The notes under the pieces were generated by a model. It ran no database searches. It saw only the letters and a list, made by a program, of their open reading frames with translations, and was not told the origin of the DNA. Below, one piece after another: positions 53,296 through 62,544 of a DNA stretch of 64,000 bases. Origin of the DNA: Cognatitamlana onchidii (lineage in GTDB: Bacteria > Bacteroidota > Bacteroidia > Flavobacteriales > Flavobacteriaceae); assembly GCF_004804355.1 (NCBI RefSeq), contig NZ_SRWZ01000001.1, positions 310,001-374,000 of the forward strand, given 5' to 3'. Both the position numbers and the translations under genes were made by a program. Position 1 is the first letter of the stretch, and every line of letters starts with the position of its first letter.

Positions 53296-53775
53296 ATGAC
53301 TAGATTTTGCTTTCTTTTTTTCAGCTTCGCTATTTTTCTAATGGCGTGCAAAGACAACATAAAACAGATTAAGCAAACTAAGATTGAATTCTCCAAAGAC
53401 GGAGAACTATCCGTTTATAAAAAAACCGACTCAAGTACCGTGTTATTCGATATAGAAATAGCAGAGACAGATTTTGCTGTTCAAACAGGGTTGATGTATA
53501 GAGACTTCATGAAAACAAACCAAGCAATGCTTTTCATTTTTGAAGATGAGCAAGAGCGTTTTTTTTATATGAAAAACACAAAAATCCCTTTAGACTTACT
53601 CTATCTTAATTCAGATAAAAAAATAGTTAGCTTTCAAGAACATGCAAAACCTTTTGATGAATCTTCATTACCATCGAAAGCTCCTGCGCAATATGTTCTT
53701 GAAATAAATGCAGGACTTATACAGCAATTGTCCATAAATGTTGGTGACAGTGTTAGTTTCAAAAGACATAATTAA
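53296..53775 (+). CDS. DUF192 family lipoprotein
   Basis: A 159-residue exported protein. MTRFCFLFFSFAIFLMAC is a lipobox signal with Cys18; the frame continues 21 codons upstream into lgt, but that would bury the signal. The DUF192 core is IEIAETDFAVQTGLMYRDFMKTNQAMLFIFEDEQERFFYMKNT, with IPLDLLYLNSDKKIVSFQEHAKPF and LEINAGLIQQLSINVGDSVSF (quoted in parts). DUF192 is a small beta-barrel of unknown function. Last gene of the lgt unit. Confidence 0.9.
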   Translation: MTRFCFLFFSFAIFLMACKDNIKQIKQTKIEFSKDGELSVYKKTDSSTVLFDIEIAETDFAVQTGLMYRDFMKTNQAMLFIFEDEQERFFYMKNTKIPLDLLYLNSDKKIVSFQEHAKPFDESSLPSKAPAQYVLEINAGLIQQLSINVGDSVSFKRHN

Positions 53776-53920
53776 TGTTTTCGCCAAGGCCAGATTAACA
53801 AAAAAATAATCTAAATTTCCATATTGCCAATCCGATTTTTCTTATTTTTATGAAAAAACTGAAGCCCTTCAGCTTTGTAACCTACATTATTAATCATTTA
53901 ATTTTACCTTCATTGCTATT

Positions 53921-54649
53921 ATGAAAAAACCGCTATTTGTTACAACCCTATTAATATTTTGCTTACTAGGGCACTCCCAGAATTCTAAAAATATTGACTC
54001 TACCGCCATTTTTATTTTAGACAAAATGAGTGATGTTATTGGCAATTTAAACGCTGTAACCTTTGATTTAAATACGTCTATTGACAAGTTAGACACCTCA
54101 AAAAACATTGTAAAGCACTACTCTAAAAGCACTGTGTCTTTTTCTGGCCCTAATAAGCTATTATCTAGAACAGAAGGTTCTAGAGGAAAAAGTGGATTTT
54201 GGTACGATGGCTCTTTTATGACATATTATAATTTTGATGAAAATAATTATGTAACACTTGCAGCTCCTGAAAGCACATTAGAGATGATAAATCAAATGAA
54301 TGAAAATTATGATTTCAAGTTTCCTGCTGCCGATTTCTTTTACCCCGACTTTACAGATGATATGATGGAGTATTTTGACGAAATTAAATTTCTAGGAAAA
54401 AAGACCTTGGCTGAAGAAGAGTGCTATCACATCATGGCAATAAACAAAAACATGAATGTGCAAATTTGGATTTCTAATAAAACCTACTTGTTGCCAAAGC
54501 ATTTTGTAATTATTTACAAAAATAAAGACAACATGCAATATGAATCTACATTTAGTAACTGGACTTTGAATCCCGATATTCCAGATGCTGTTTTTAATTT
54601 TTTAGCGCCCCCTACGGCTAAATTAATAAGCATCCTTAAGAAATCTTAA
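53921..54649 (+). CDS. DUF2092 family periplasmic protein (LolA-like fold)
   Basis: A 242-residue exported protein with signal MKKPLFVTTLLIFCLLGHSQ. The mature part reads as the curved beta-sheet of the LolA/LolB/DUF2092 superfamily: FDLNTSIDKLDTSKNIVKHY, SFSGPNKLLSRTEGSRGKSG, FWYDGSFMTYYNFDENNYV, CYHIMAINKNMNVQIWI and YLLPKHFVIIYKN. Such folds carry lipid or hydrophobic ligands through the periplasm. It starts the gene group leading to the sulfatases and is 28 bases ahead of a DUF6515 gene. Confidence 0.85.
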   Translation: MKKPLFVTTLLIFCLLGHSQNSKNIDSTAIFILDKMSDVIGNLNAVTFDLNTSIDKLDTSKNIVKHYSKSTVSFSGPNKLLSRTEGSRGKSGFWYDGSFMTYYNFDENNYVTLAAPESTLEMINQMNENYDFKFPAADFFYPDFTDDMMEYFDEIKFLGKKTLAEEECYHIMAINKNMNVQIWISNKTYLLPKHFVIIYKNKDNMQYESTFSNWTLNPDIPDAVFNFLAPPTAKLISILKKS

Positions 54650-54677
54650 TTCAACGCATTCTTAAAATTTATATAGT

Positions 54678-55736
54678 ATGACATCACATAAATTCAACAT
54701 AAAACATACCCTAGCTCTTTTATTACTTTTTATTGCATTAATACTTCCATCCAATATGTTTTCTCAGCGTATGAGAGGCGGAGGTGGCCACAGAGGTGGT
54801 GGGCATTCCATGTCTAGACCAACACATACGCCTAGTAGGAGCCATCAAACAACAAGACAATCTCGTCCTACAACTACACAAAGACCACAAAACAGATCCA
54901 TAAATGGTGGTAGTACAAGAAATAAAAGTCGTGACTTTTCTAATAAAAGCAACATCCCCAATAAAACAACAAGACCAGCCACTAGTAACAGAGCAAGTAC
55001 TGGCCAATCCAAAGTTAGCAACAGAAAAACCTCTGACGTTAAAAATAGGTCGACAAATAGGGCTGGAAATAAAACTGGAAACAAGGTTGGAAACAAAGCG
55101 GGGAACAACAACAAAATAGGCAACAACAATAGGCGCGTAAATAATAATATTAATATTAACGTTAACAACAGAAACACCTATGTAAGAGCTAGCGGTAGAG
55201 CTTACGTGCGACCTCCTTACAGATATGGCGGCTTTGGTTATTATTGTCATAGACCGTATTTCTACCATCCATATGTGCCATTTTATTGGGGGCCTGTTTA
55301 TCACCCTTGGGGCTTCTTTGTAGCTACTTTAGCAACAACTGCTATTATTGTTAGCATAACTAACGATGACACCAATGAAAAGGAAGAGTATAATTATGAA
55401 AACGGAAACTACTATTTAAAAACTGAAGATGGTTTTGTTGCTGTACAAGCCCCAATTGGAGCAGAAGTCCCGGATATCCCTAAAGAAGCTGAGAAAGTAG
55501 AAGTTAATAATACCACGAATTATTATTACGGAGGTGCTTTTTACGAAGAAAACGAAGATGGCTACATTGTTGTACCTGCAACTGCTGGGACAATTGTACC
55601 TGGATTGCCAGAAGGTGGCGAAGAGGTTAAAATAGGAGATGTAACCTATGTTCAATTTGGACAAACTTATTACCAACCTATTCAAGTAGATGGTAAAAAC
55701 ATGTATGAAATTGTAGAGGTCAAGAAAGAAGGATAA
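54678..55736 (+). CDS. DUF6515 family exported protein with low-complexity basic region
   Basis: A 352-residue protein. Signal segment to about residue 30 (LLFIALILPSNMFSQ). Residues about 33-165 are low complexity, rich in Gly, His, Arg, Asn, Thr, with tandem Gly-Asn-Lys units. Next comes an aromatic segment (RPPYRYGGFGYYCHRPYFYH), then a hydrophobic stretch (WGFFVATLATTAIIVSI). The C-terminus has three similar beta repeats: YYLKTEDGFVAVQAPIGAEV, FYEENEDGYIVVPATAGTIV and YYQPIQVDGKNMYEIVEV. The closing repeats are the DUF6515 part. Function unknown; the basic arm could bind anionic polymers. Confidence 0.83.
   Translation: MTSHKFNIKHTLALLLLFIALILPSNMFSQRMRGGGGHRGGGHSMSRPTHTPSRSHQTTRQSRPTTTQRPQNRSINGGSTRNKSRDFSNKSNIPNKTTRPATSNRASTGQSKVSNRKTSDVKNRSTNRAGNKTGNKVGNKAGNNNKIGNNNRRVNNNININVNNRNTYVRASGRAYVRPPYRYGGFGYYCHRPYFYHPYVPFYWGPVYHPWGFFVATLATTAIIVSITNDDTNEKEEYNYENGNYYLKTEDGFVAVQAPIGAEVPDIPKEAEKVEVNNTTNYYYGGAFYEENEDGYIVVPATAGTIVPGLPEGGEEVKIGDVTYVQFGQTYYQPIQVDGKNMYEIVEVKKEG
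55065..55112 (+). repeat. Four imperfect 12-bp tandem repeats inside the DUF6515 gene
   Basis: Units starting at 55065, 55077, 55089 and 55101 share the pattern GGAAAyAArryk and encode Gly-Asn-Lys-X repeats. The array is in frame, so copy-number change would keep the protein intact. Confidence 0.75.
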
Positions 55737-55821
55737 AACCCCTTCAAACATAGAAGGTTATCTTTAAACCTGGATACCTGCTTAATATTATAACATTGTT
55801 CATTTTCCATTATGTTTTGCT

Positions 55822-57402
55822 ATGAAAAACACCATAATAGTTATTGCGGCCTTATACTTTTTTTGTGTATGCCCATATATCTTAAATGCTCAAAACTTTG
55901 ACAGATCTGTTAAAGCTGCAGAAAACTTTGAAGGATCCATTCCGCATCCAGACCAGGAAAAGGAAGTTTCAAAAAAGCTCTCTGATCTAAAAAAAAAGAC
56001 AGGTAAAAAACCAAATATAGTTTGGTTGATAGTAGATGATATGGGCTATGGGGACCCAGGGTGTTATGGCGGAGGGGCTGCTATTGGTGCAGCTACGCCT
56101 AACATGGATAGATTTGCGGCTGAAGGCTTAAAACTCACATCATGTTATTCACAACAGACCTGTACATCAACTCGGTCAGCCATTCGTACAGGTAGATTAC
56201 CAGTTCGCACTGGATTGATTCGACCAATTCTAGCTGGAGACATATTAACGCAAAACCCATGGGACACAGAAACTAGCATTGCTACGTTACTTGGTAAAGC
56301 TGGTTATTATACCTTATTAACTGGGAAATGGCATATTGGAGAAGCTGTAGGCATGCGACCTCATGATGTGGGTTATGATGAATTTATGGGCTATTACCCT
56401 GCTCAAAAAGAAATCTCTCAAGGTGTGGATCCGAGACGTTATCCCGATTTAGTATTAAATCCAGAAAGAATGGCAGATTTTGAAGGTATTAGACCAGACG
56501 ATCACCTTCAACATGGATTTAAAGGCGGTAAGACTAAAAAAGTAAGCCAAGTGAAATCCATAGAAGACATGGGTAGAGCAGATCAAGTGCTTACAGATTT
56601 CACCATTTCAAGAATTAAAGAATTAGCTCAATCAGAGCAACCATTTTTTATTGATCACAATTTCATGAAAGTTCATGCCGATAATCATGATAATCCTGAT
56701 TATCCTGGTTTAAGCGCGGCAAAATATGCTTACAAAAATGCAGTTGCAGAAGTTGATATGCATATTGGAAATATTGTTAAGACTCTGGATGAAGCTGGGG
56801 TGTTAGAAAACACTTTTATTTTTATTACCTCTGATAATGGTCCACAGATGGATTCATGGCCAGATGGCGGCTACACCCCCTTTCGAGGCGCTAAAGGAAC
56901 CACTTTTGAAGGTGGCGTGCGTATTCCAGGAATAGCTTATTGGAAAGGCATTATAGCACCTGGTCGTCAGAGTGATGATATTTTTGATTTGATGGATCTG
57001 TTTGGAATAAATCTAAGACTCGCTGGAATTTCTACAGACGTACTACCTAAAAATAATTATTATGATTTTATTGATCAGTCGAGCTTCCTGTTTTTAGAAG
57101 ACGGAAAAACGAATAGAGAGGCTGTATATTTTTGGTGGGGTAAAGAATTGATGGCTATTCGTATGAAAGAATACAAACAGCACATCAAGGTTATTATTCC
57201 CCAGGATACCCACATGTGGATTGATTATTCTACAGTTCAAGATGTAGGTCTAGCACCATGGATGTTTAACTTATATATTGACCCAAAAGAAGAAATGCCT
57301 GTAGGCCATAGGCGTAGTGCGTGGCTGGCAACTCTAGGTGCGAAGTTAAAAGCACATGCCGCTACCTTTAAAAAATATCCGCCTAAACAAATTGGCTTAT
57401 AA
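55822..57402 (+). CDS. Sulfatase (S1 family), exported, CxSxR active site
   Basis: A 526-residue formylglycine-type sulfatase. Signal to about residue 24 (ILNAQ). Metal-binding DDMGYGDPG is at about 72-80 (Asp72, Asp73). The nucleophile region QQTCTSTRSAIRTGRLP puts the modified Cys at 114 and Arg at 118, with Ser instead of the usual Pro or Ala at +2. LTGKWHIGEA supplies the Lys-His pair, and FITSDNGPQ the distal metal ligands (Asp338, Asn339). Cleaves sulfate esters, or in some relatives phosphate or phosphonate esters. Needs a formylglycine-generating or anSME enzyme, not seen here. First gene of a run of four tightly spaced genes. Confidence 0.92.
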   Translation: MKNTIIVIAALYFFCVCPYILNAQNFDRSVKAAENFEGSIPHPDQEKEVSKKLSDLKKKTGKKPNIVWLIVDDMGYGDPGCYGGGAAIGAATPNMDRFAAEGLKLTSCYSQQTCTSTRSAIRTGRLPVRTGLIRPILAGDILTQNPWDTETSIATLLGKAGYYTLLTGKWHIGEAVGMRPHDVGYDEFMGYYPAQKEISQGVDPRRYPDLVLNPERMADFEGIRPDDHLQHGFKGGKTKKVSQVKSIEDMGRADQVLTDFTISRIKELAQSEQPFFIDHNFMKVHADNHDNPDYPGLSAAKYAYKNAVAEVDMHIGNIVKTLDEAGVLENTFIFITSDNGPQMDSWPDGGYTPFRGAKGTTFEGGVRIPGIAYWKGIIAPGRQSDDIFDLMDLFGINLRLAGISTDVLPKNNYYDFIDQSSFLFLEDGKTNREAVYFWWGKELMAIRMKEYKQHIKVIIPQDTHMWIDYSTVQDVGLAPWMFNLYIDPKEEMPVGHRRSAWLATLGAKLKAHAATFKKYPPKQIGL

Positions 57403-57417
57403 TTAATACCAGTGGCA

Positions 57418-58365
57418 ATGTTTAAATCTAGACATATTCTTGTATACACAATAGGATTGTTACTCATCAGTATAGTCGCCCATTCTCAAGGCGATGGGCC
57501 AAGATCATACTTATTAGGACCTAAAGGTGTTATTGGTGCAAATCCTAAATACTTAAATTTAAATCAAAATTTAGTCCCTGCAGGAAATATTTATTTAACA
57601 GACTCGGATATTAATGTTAATGTATTCCCTACAACCTTATTTTATAACTTTGGATTAGGTGAGCGATTTGCTCAAGTTCAATTCATGTTTAACCCTGCAA
57701 ATGCCTCCGGTACTATTGTTACTGATCAAGGTGAAATTTTTACAGGGTTAAATAACTCTGGATTTTCAGATGGATTTATAGCCTTTAAAGTAGGGCTAAT
57801 AGGCGCTCCTTCACTATCTATTAAGGAGTTTACCCAACACACTCCAGCATATTCAATGTTTGGCTATCTAAGAGTTTGGTATTCGGGCTCATATGACGCT
57901 TCTAAACTATTAAACCTAGGCACTAACAGGTTTACCATTGAATTTGGAACCCCCATGAGTTTTCCTTTATCTAAAAATTCAAAAAGACTTATTTGGATAG
58001 AATCTTACCCCTATATACAATTATACACCAAAAACACAGATCCTTCTATTATTGTACAAGGGGACGAAGTTATACAAAATCCCCTTTTTGGAATTGAAAA
58101 CCACCTGACACATAATCTAACAAATAAATTCTGGGCAGGAATAGACTTGAGGTATGCCATTGGAGGTGAATCTGAAATAGATGGTCAAGCTCAAGATAAT
58201 AAAATTCACGTTTTAGGAGGAGGCATATCCGCAGGCTATCAAATACTACCTTTTCTTGCAGCTACATCAAGCTATGGGATCGTCCTTGCAGGAGACAATG
58301 GGTTAGACGGAAATATGTTCCGGTTAGGCTTAGTCTTTGTATACGCCAAAACAGAAAAAAATTAA
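57418..58365 (+). CDS. Predicted outer-membrane barrel / MetA-pathway-type transporter
   Basis: A 315-residue exported protein. MFKSRHILVYTIGLLLISIVAHSQ is the signal; a GTG six bases upstream is a weaker start. The remainder alternates polar and aromatic residues in beta-strand length stretches: GPKGVIGANPKYLNLNQNL, TTLFYNFGLGERFAQVQFMF, MFGYLRVWYSGSYDASKLLN, NRFTIEFGTPMSFPL and GGGISAGYQILPFLAATSSYG. This fits the Phenol_MetA_deg/transporter family of outer-membrane proteins, but I hold that name loosely. It lies 15 bases after the sulfatase. Confidence 0.75.
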   Translation: MFKSRHILVYTIGLLLISIVAHSQGDGPRSYLLGPKGVIGANPKYLNLNQNLVPAGNIYLTDSDINVNVFPTTLFYNFGLGERFAQVQFMFNPANASGTIVTDQGEIFTGLNNSGFSDGFIAFKVGLIGAPSLSIKEFTQHTPAYSMFGYLRVWYSGSYDASKLLNLGTNRFTIEFGTPMSFPLSKNSKRLIWIESYPYIQLYTKNTDPSIIVQGDEVIQNPLFGIENHLTHNLTNKFWAGIDLRYAIGGESEIDGQAQDNKIHVLGGGISAGYQILPFLAATSSYGIVLAGDNGLDGNMFRLGLVFVYAKTEKN

Positions 58366-58377
58366 AACACTATAACT

Positions 58378-60255
58378 ATGAAACCTTTTCAATTAATCTG
58401 TATTGTTCTTGTATTTAGTTGTCTTACGCTAACTAATTGCAAAAATGAGCAAAAAACAATTACGGAAGAATCAACTGTAGAACAGAGTGATGCATATCAA
58501 GAAAGTACAATCCCTTATTTTGAAAACAAGGAAGCTTTTTTTGGTGAAACACATATGCATACCTCCTACTCATTAGACGCCTATATTGGCGGCAATAGAC
58601 TTACACCAGATCAATCGCTTCGTTTTGCACAAGGTGAAGAAATGCTTTTAGAATTAACTGGCAAAAAAGTGCAACTTAAACGACCTTTAGATTTTGCGGC
58701 TGTGACCGACCATTCTGAATATATAGGTGAAATGCAAACGGTTATGAATCCCAATGCTAAGGGTTATAATTCAACGGAAGCAAAACAATTAAGAAATGTT
58801 AAGGGCTTGGAAGAAGCCGAACAATTATTTCTTGATCTCGTTGTTAAAAGTAATAGGAGTGCCACACCGCAGCACCCACCATTTTATCAAGGGGTTACCA
58901 CCACTATGGATGCGTGGTCATTAATGAACGAAGCCACCGAAAAAAATTATAAACCCGGTAAATTCACAACACTTCATGCCTTTGAATGGTCTGGTGCTCC
59001 CGCAGGCGGCAACCTTCACCGGAACATCATTTTTAGAGATACTATTGTGCCTGATTTACCTGTAAGTTATATAGAAGTAAATCGTGAAACCGAGCTTTGG
59101 GCTTGGTTGGATCAAATTACAAAGAATGGGTCTACCGTATTGGCAATTCCTCATAATTCAAATGCCAGTAAGGGCATGATGTTCGATGAAAATATGCCTG
59201 ATGGTATGCCACTAACTAAGAATTACGCCGAAAAGCGTGCACAGTATGAACGCACCATTGAAATTATGCAAATAAAAGGGGCCTCAGAAGTTTATCCAAA
59301 GTTCTGGCCTAATGATGAGTTTGCCCAGTTTGAAAATGCAGAGTCTTTAAAAAATTATAGTGGACGCTTATTTGAAGAAAAGAATTTTGTTCGACACGGA
59401 TTAAAAAAAGGTCTTGAATACCAAATCAAATTAGGCGTAAATCCATACAAATTAGGATTCAATGGGGGAACCGATAATCATAATGGAGAGATGAGTAATG
59501 TTGAAGAAGATAACTATTCAGGTAGTCATGGATTAACAGATGGTACAGCTCAAGACAGAGTTATAAATGAAGTTCCAGGTTGGGCAAAAACCTATGACAT
59601 AAACCCAGGAGCTATCACAGGAGTATGGGCGAACAATAATACCCGTGAAGGCATTTGGGATGGACTTTACAATAGAGAAACATTTGCAACAAGTGGTCCT
59701 CGAATGAAAGTTCGGTTTTTTGCAGGTTATGGATATAAGGATAGCTATGAAAGTTATGACGATTTGGCAAAAGATGGCTATGACAAAGGGGTACCTATGG
59801 GCGGTGATTTAACAGTTAGCCCAAACGAAAAACCAAAATTTTTAATTTGGGTTTTAAAAGACCCAATGAATGCCAATCTTGATAGAGTTCAAGTTATAAA
59901 AGGTTGGTATAAAGATGGGAAACTTCAGGAGAAAACTTATAATGTAGCCGTATCAGACAATAGACTAAACGCAGACGGCAGTGTAACCCCAACTGATGCC
60001 CAAGTGGACCTAAAAACAGGTGCTTTTGATAATTCGAAAGGAGCAACACAGTTTAGTCTCACCTGGTCCGATCCGGATTTTAATGCCGATGAAATTTCAT
60101 TTTACTACGTGAGAGCACTTCAGCTTCCAACAGCAAGATGGACGCTTTGGGATGAAATTAGAGAGGGTGTTGTTTACCCAGATCATGTTGCAAAAACTGT
60201 TCAAGAACGTGTTTGGTCGAGTCCTATTTGGTGCACCCCTACTAAATCAATGTAA
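58378..60255 (+). CDS. DUF3604 domain lipoprotein (PHP-like metal-dependent phosphoesterase)
   Basis: A 625-residue lipoprotein; MKPFQLICIVLVFSCLTLTNC ends in a lipobox with Cys21. The DUF3604 core opens with FFGETHMHTSYSLDAYIGG, where His59 and His61 make an HxH pair, then DFAAVTDHSEYIGE (Asp111, His112), LAIPHNSN and GGTDNHNG (Asp366, His368). This set of His/Asp pairs is like PHP-family phosphoesterases. The C-terminal part is beta-rich (SFYYVRALQLPTARWTLWDE). Enzymatic activity is not established for this family as far as I know. 12 bases after the barrel gene and 8 before DUF748. Confidence 0.87.
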   Translation: MKPFQLICIVLVFSCLTLTNCKNEQKTITEESTVEQSDAYQESTIPYFENKEAFFGETHMHTSYSLDAYIGGNRLTPDQSLRFAQGEEMLLELTGKKVQLKRPLDFAAVTDHSEYIGEMQTVMNPNAKGYNSTEAKQLRNVKGLEEAEQLFLDLVVKSNRSATPQHPPFYQGVTTTMDAWSLMNEATEKNYKPGKFTTLHAFEWSGAPAGGNLHRNIIFRDTIVPDLPVSYIEVNRETELWAWLDQITKNGSTVLAIPHNSNASKGMMFDENMPDGMPLTKNYAEKRAQYERTIEIMQIKGASEVYPKFWPNDEFAQFENAESLKNYSGRLFEEKNFVRHGLKKGLEYQIKLGVNPYKLGFNGGTDNHNGEMSNVEEDNYSGSHGLTDGTAQDRVINEVPGWAKTYDINPGAITGVWANNNTREGIWDGLYNRETFATSGPRMKVRFFAGYGYKDSYESYDDLAKDGYDKGVPMGGDLTVSPNEKPKFLIWVLKDPMNANLDRVQVIKGWYKDGKLQEKTYNVAVSDNRLNADGSVTPTDAQVDLKTGAFDNSKGATQFSLTWSDPDFNADEISFYYVRALQLPTARWTLWDEIREGVVYPDHVAKTVQERVWSSPIWCTPTKSM

Positions 60256-60263
60256 TTGATTAA

Positions 60264-62465
60264 ATGAATAAACGATTTAAAATACTTTTAGGGATTATAG
60301 TAATAGTTGGTATAACAATGTTCTTCATACCAACTATTGTTAAAAATTACGCGATCAACAATAGTAAAGAACTTCTTGGGAGAAAAATAGAAATTGGAAA
60401 ACTTAAATACAATTATTTCTCCAGTACTATTCAAGTTCATGATTTTAAAATGTATGAACAAAATGAGGTTGATGAGTTCACGACCTTTGATACCTTAATT
60501 CTTGATATGGAACCTTACAGATTGTTTTTCAATGAAAAAGTAGTTGAACAATTTTATATAAGTGGACTAGTGGTTAAAACAATCATGAAAGATTCAACGT
60601 TCAATTTTGATGATCTTATCGCATTTCACACCTCGGAGGAAGACTCTCTTACAAAAAAGGAAGATAATTTATTTAAATATGAAATTTCAAATATTGAATT
60701 AAAGGAAGCCGATTTCTTTTTTAATAACGAAAATGTAAATAAAGAAACTCATATTGAAGACTTTTCCTGTCTTATTCCTTTTATTGGTTGGAATCAAGAG
60801 GAAAAGAGCAGTGCAGATCTCAAGTTTAATTTTAAACGAGGTGGATACTTTGAATCGGCATTAAATATCAATCCTGCCACGGGAGATTTCGATGCACACT
60901 TTACAATAAACCAACTCTATCTCGATAATTTTTTAAATTACATAAAGCCCTACGCTTATGTAAACTCTTTTGAAGGGGTGGTAAATTCACAGATCGATAT
61001 TGTAGGTAACACCTATAGGGCAGTTGAATCTCTTGTTTCTGGCGAGTTAGAAGTACAAAATTTTAAAATGACTGACACCTTGAATCAAGAATTTTTATCG
61101 GCAAAATTAGTTGGAACCACCATCGATAAAATTGATTATTCGAAAAATAACTATGTTTTTAACTCGGTAAATATTACTGACTCTTATACGTTGTTTCAAC
61201 TTGATTCTGTTTCTAATAATTTCTTTAACATTTTTAAATTTAATGAACCTGTCGAACCTGAAATTAAGGTAATCCAAGTTGACTCTGTGCACAATAAGCC
61301 CACTCAAGATGCCATAACTTATACTATTCATAACTTTTCCTTAAACAACGGTATTCTAGATTATACAGATAATTTAACGGGGGATCCGTTCAAATATCAC
61401 CTAAGCCATATTGAAATAGAGTCAAAAGACATTTCTAGCACTTCAAATTGGTTAGATCTCAATTCTACCATGCTACTTAATGAAAGAGGAAACTTAAAAG
61501 CGCAGCTCGGCATCAATCCGAATGATTTTTACAACGCAACACTTGATATCTCTGTAGAAAAGTTCCTTCTGCCCGATTTGAACCTATACACTAATTACTA
61601 TATGGGACATAGCATTTTAGAAGGTGATATGTATTACTATTCTAAATCAAAACTAGTTGATGGCAATATTACGAGCGAAAACAAACTTCTCGTTAAAAAC
61701 GCCTCTCTTGAAAATGTAAAAGGTGGCTTATACGACTTACCCCTCAAATTTGCTTTCTTTTTATTAACCGATAAAAATGGAGATGTTAATTTAGAACTCC
61801 CGGTTAGAGGCGATGTTAAAAGCCCCGACTATGATACTAGAAAAATTATCTGGCAAACATTTAAAAATGTAATTGGAAAAACTGTGGCTTCGCCAGTAAA
61901 TTTCTTAGTAGGGTTGGTTGGTGGGGACCCGAAAGAGCTTGAAGAAATTGAATTTGCGTATACAGATACCATCCCCACTGGTAAACAACTAAAACAACTG
62001 GATAAGTTATTGGAATTAGAATCAAAGAAGCCTGAGTTACAAATTGAGTTAACCTATTTTGCAGATAAAGAATTGCAGAGGGATGCGTTAGCGAAAGATT
62101 ATGCAGGAGCTCTATTTAAACAGGAAACCAATCAAGACTATCTAAAAAAAGACAAGCAGTTTAAAAAATTTGTTTACAAAAAAACAGGTAGTGAAGGTAT
62201 CCCTTTTAATGACGCCATAAAACAACTAACTAACACCGTTCGGTTTGATAGTGTTGTAAATCTTCGAAATGAAAAACTTGTTAAAACCACTATAGACTAT
62301 TTAAAAGAACAATCGTTTTCAACAAAAATCAAAGTTAAGACTTCAGATAAAGAAGCGCCTGAAAATGTAGGAGCTTATCCAAAATACCTGATTAGCTACG
62401 GTATGACTGAAGAAATAAATAATACTGCGAAAACCATTGAAGAAGAAGCTACTATTGAACAATGA
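60264..62465 (+). CDS. DUF748 domain protein (AsmA-like)
   Basis: A 733-residue bitopic protein. One N-terminal TM (about residues 6-24, FKILLGIIVIVGITMFFIP) anchors a very long periplasmic part. The opening NNSKELLGRKIEIGKLKYNYF is the AsmA/TamB entry block. The DUF748 hallmark comes late: LKFAFFLLTDKNGDVNLELP, VRGDVKSPDYDTRKIIWQTF and ASPVNFLVGLVGG. AsmA-like proteins form lipid-conducting bridges between membranes. Last gene of the sulfatase-led unit; the next sulfatase has its own promoter. Confidence 0.86.
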   Translation: MNKRFKILLGIIVIVGITMFFIPTIVKNYAINNSKELLGRKIEIGKLKYNYFSSTIQVHDFKMYEQNEVDEFTTFDTLILDMEPYRLFFNEKVVEQFYISGLVVKTIMKDSTFNFDDLIAFHTSEEDSLTKKEDNLFKYEISNIELKEADFFFNNENVNKETHIEDFSCLIPFIGWNQEEKSSADLKFNFKRGGYFESALNINPATGDFDAHFTINQLYLDNFLNYIKPYAYVNSFEGVVNSQIDIVGNTYRAVESLVSGELEVQNFKMTDTLNQEFLSAKLVGTTIDKIDYSKNNYVFNSVNITDSYTLFQLDSVSNNFFNIFKFNEPVEPEIKVIQVDSVHNKPTQDAITYTIHNFSLNNGILDYTDNLTGDPFKYHLSHIEIESKDISSTSNWLDLNSTMLLNERGNLKAQLGINPNDFYNATLDISVEKFLLPDLNLYTNYYMGHSILEGDMYYYSKSKLVDGNITSENKLLVKNASLENVKGGLYDLPLKFAFFLLTDKNGDVNLELPVRGDVKSPDYDTRKIIWQTFKNVIGKTVASPVNFLVGLVGGDPKELEEIEFAYTDTIPTGKQLKQLDKLLELESKKPELQIELTYFADKELQRDALAKDYAGALFKQETNQDYLKKDKQFKKFVYKKTGSEGIPFNDAIKQLTNTVRFDSVVNLRNEKLVKTTIDYLKEQSFSTKIKVKTSDKEAPENVGAYPKYLISYGMTEEINNTAKTIEEEATIEQ

Positions 62466-62486
62466 TAGAGAATTAACTAAACAAAC

Positions 62487-62517
62487 TTGTAAAAAAAATA
62501 ATAACCTAGTAACTTTA
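62487..62517 (+). promoter_or_regulatory. Probable promoter of the second sulfatase gene
   Basis: TTG at 62487-62489 and TAACTTTA at 62510-62517 are 20 bases apart and match the -33/-7 pattern with one mismatch. Start codon is 28 bases downstream. Confidence 0.48.
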
Positions 62518-62544
62518 ATTTTTTAACTATTAATATTTTAAACT

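Noticed and set aside
53858-53880. Hairpin CTGAA-GCCC-TTCAG before the DUF2092 gene as a terminator of the lgt unit
   Set aside because: On the plus strand it lacks a T-run; only the minus strand has six Ts, where no gene ends. Not counted as a terminator.
54738-55304. Long antisense frames opposite the DUF6515 gene (also 54845-55177)
   Set aside because: They mirror the low-complexity Asn/Arg/Gly coding region; compositions are unnatural (runs of Leu/Phe) and the plus-strand frame has a signal peptide and domain.
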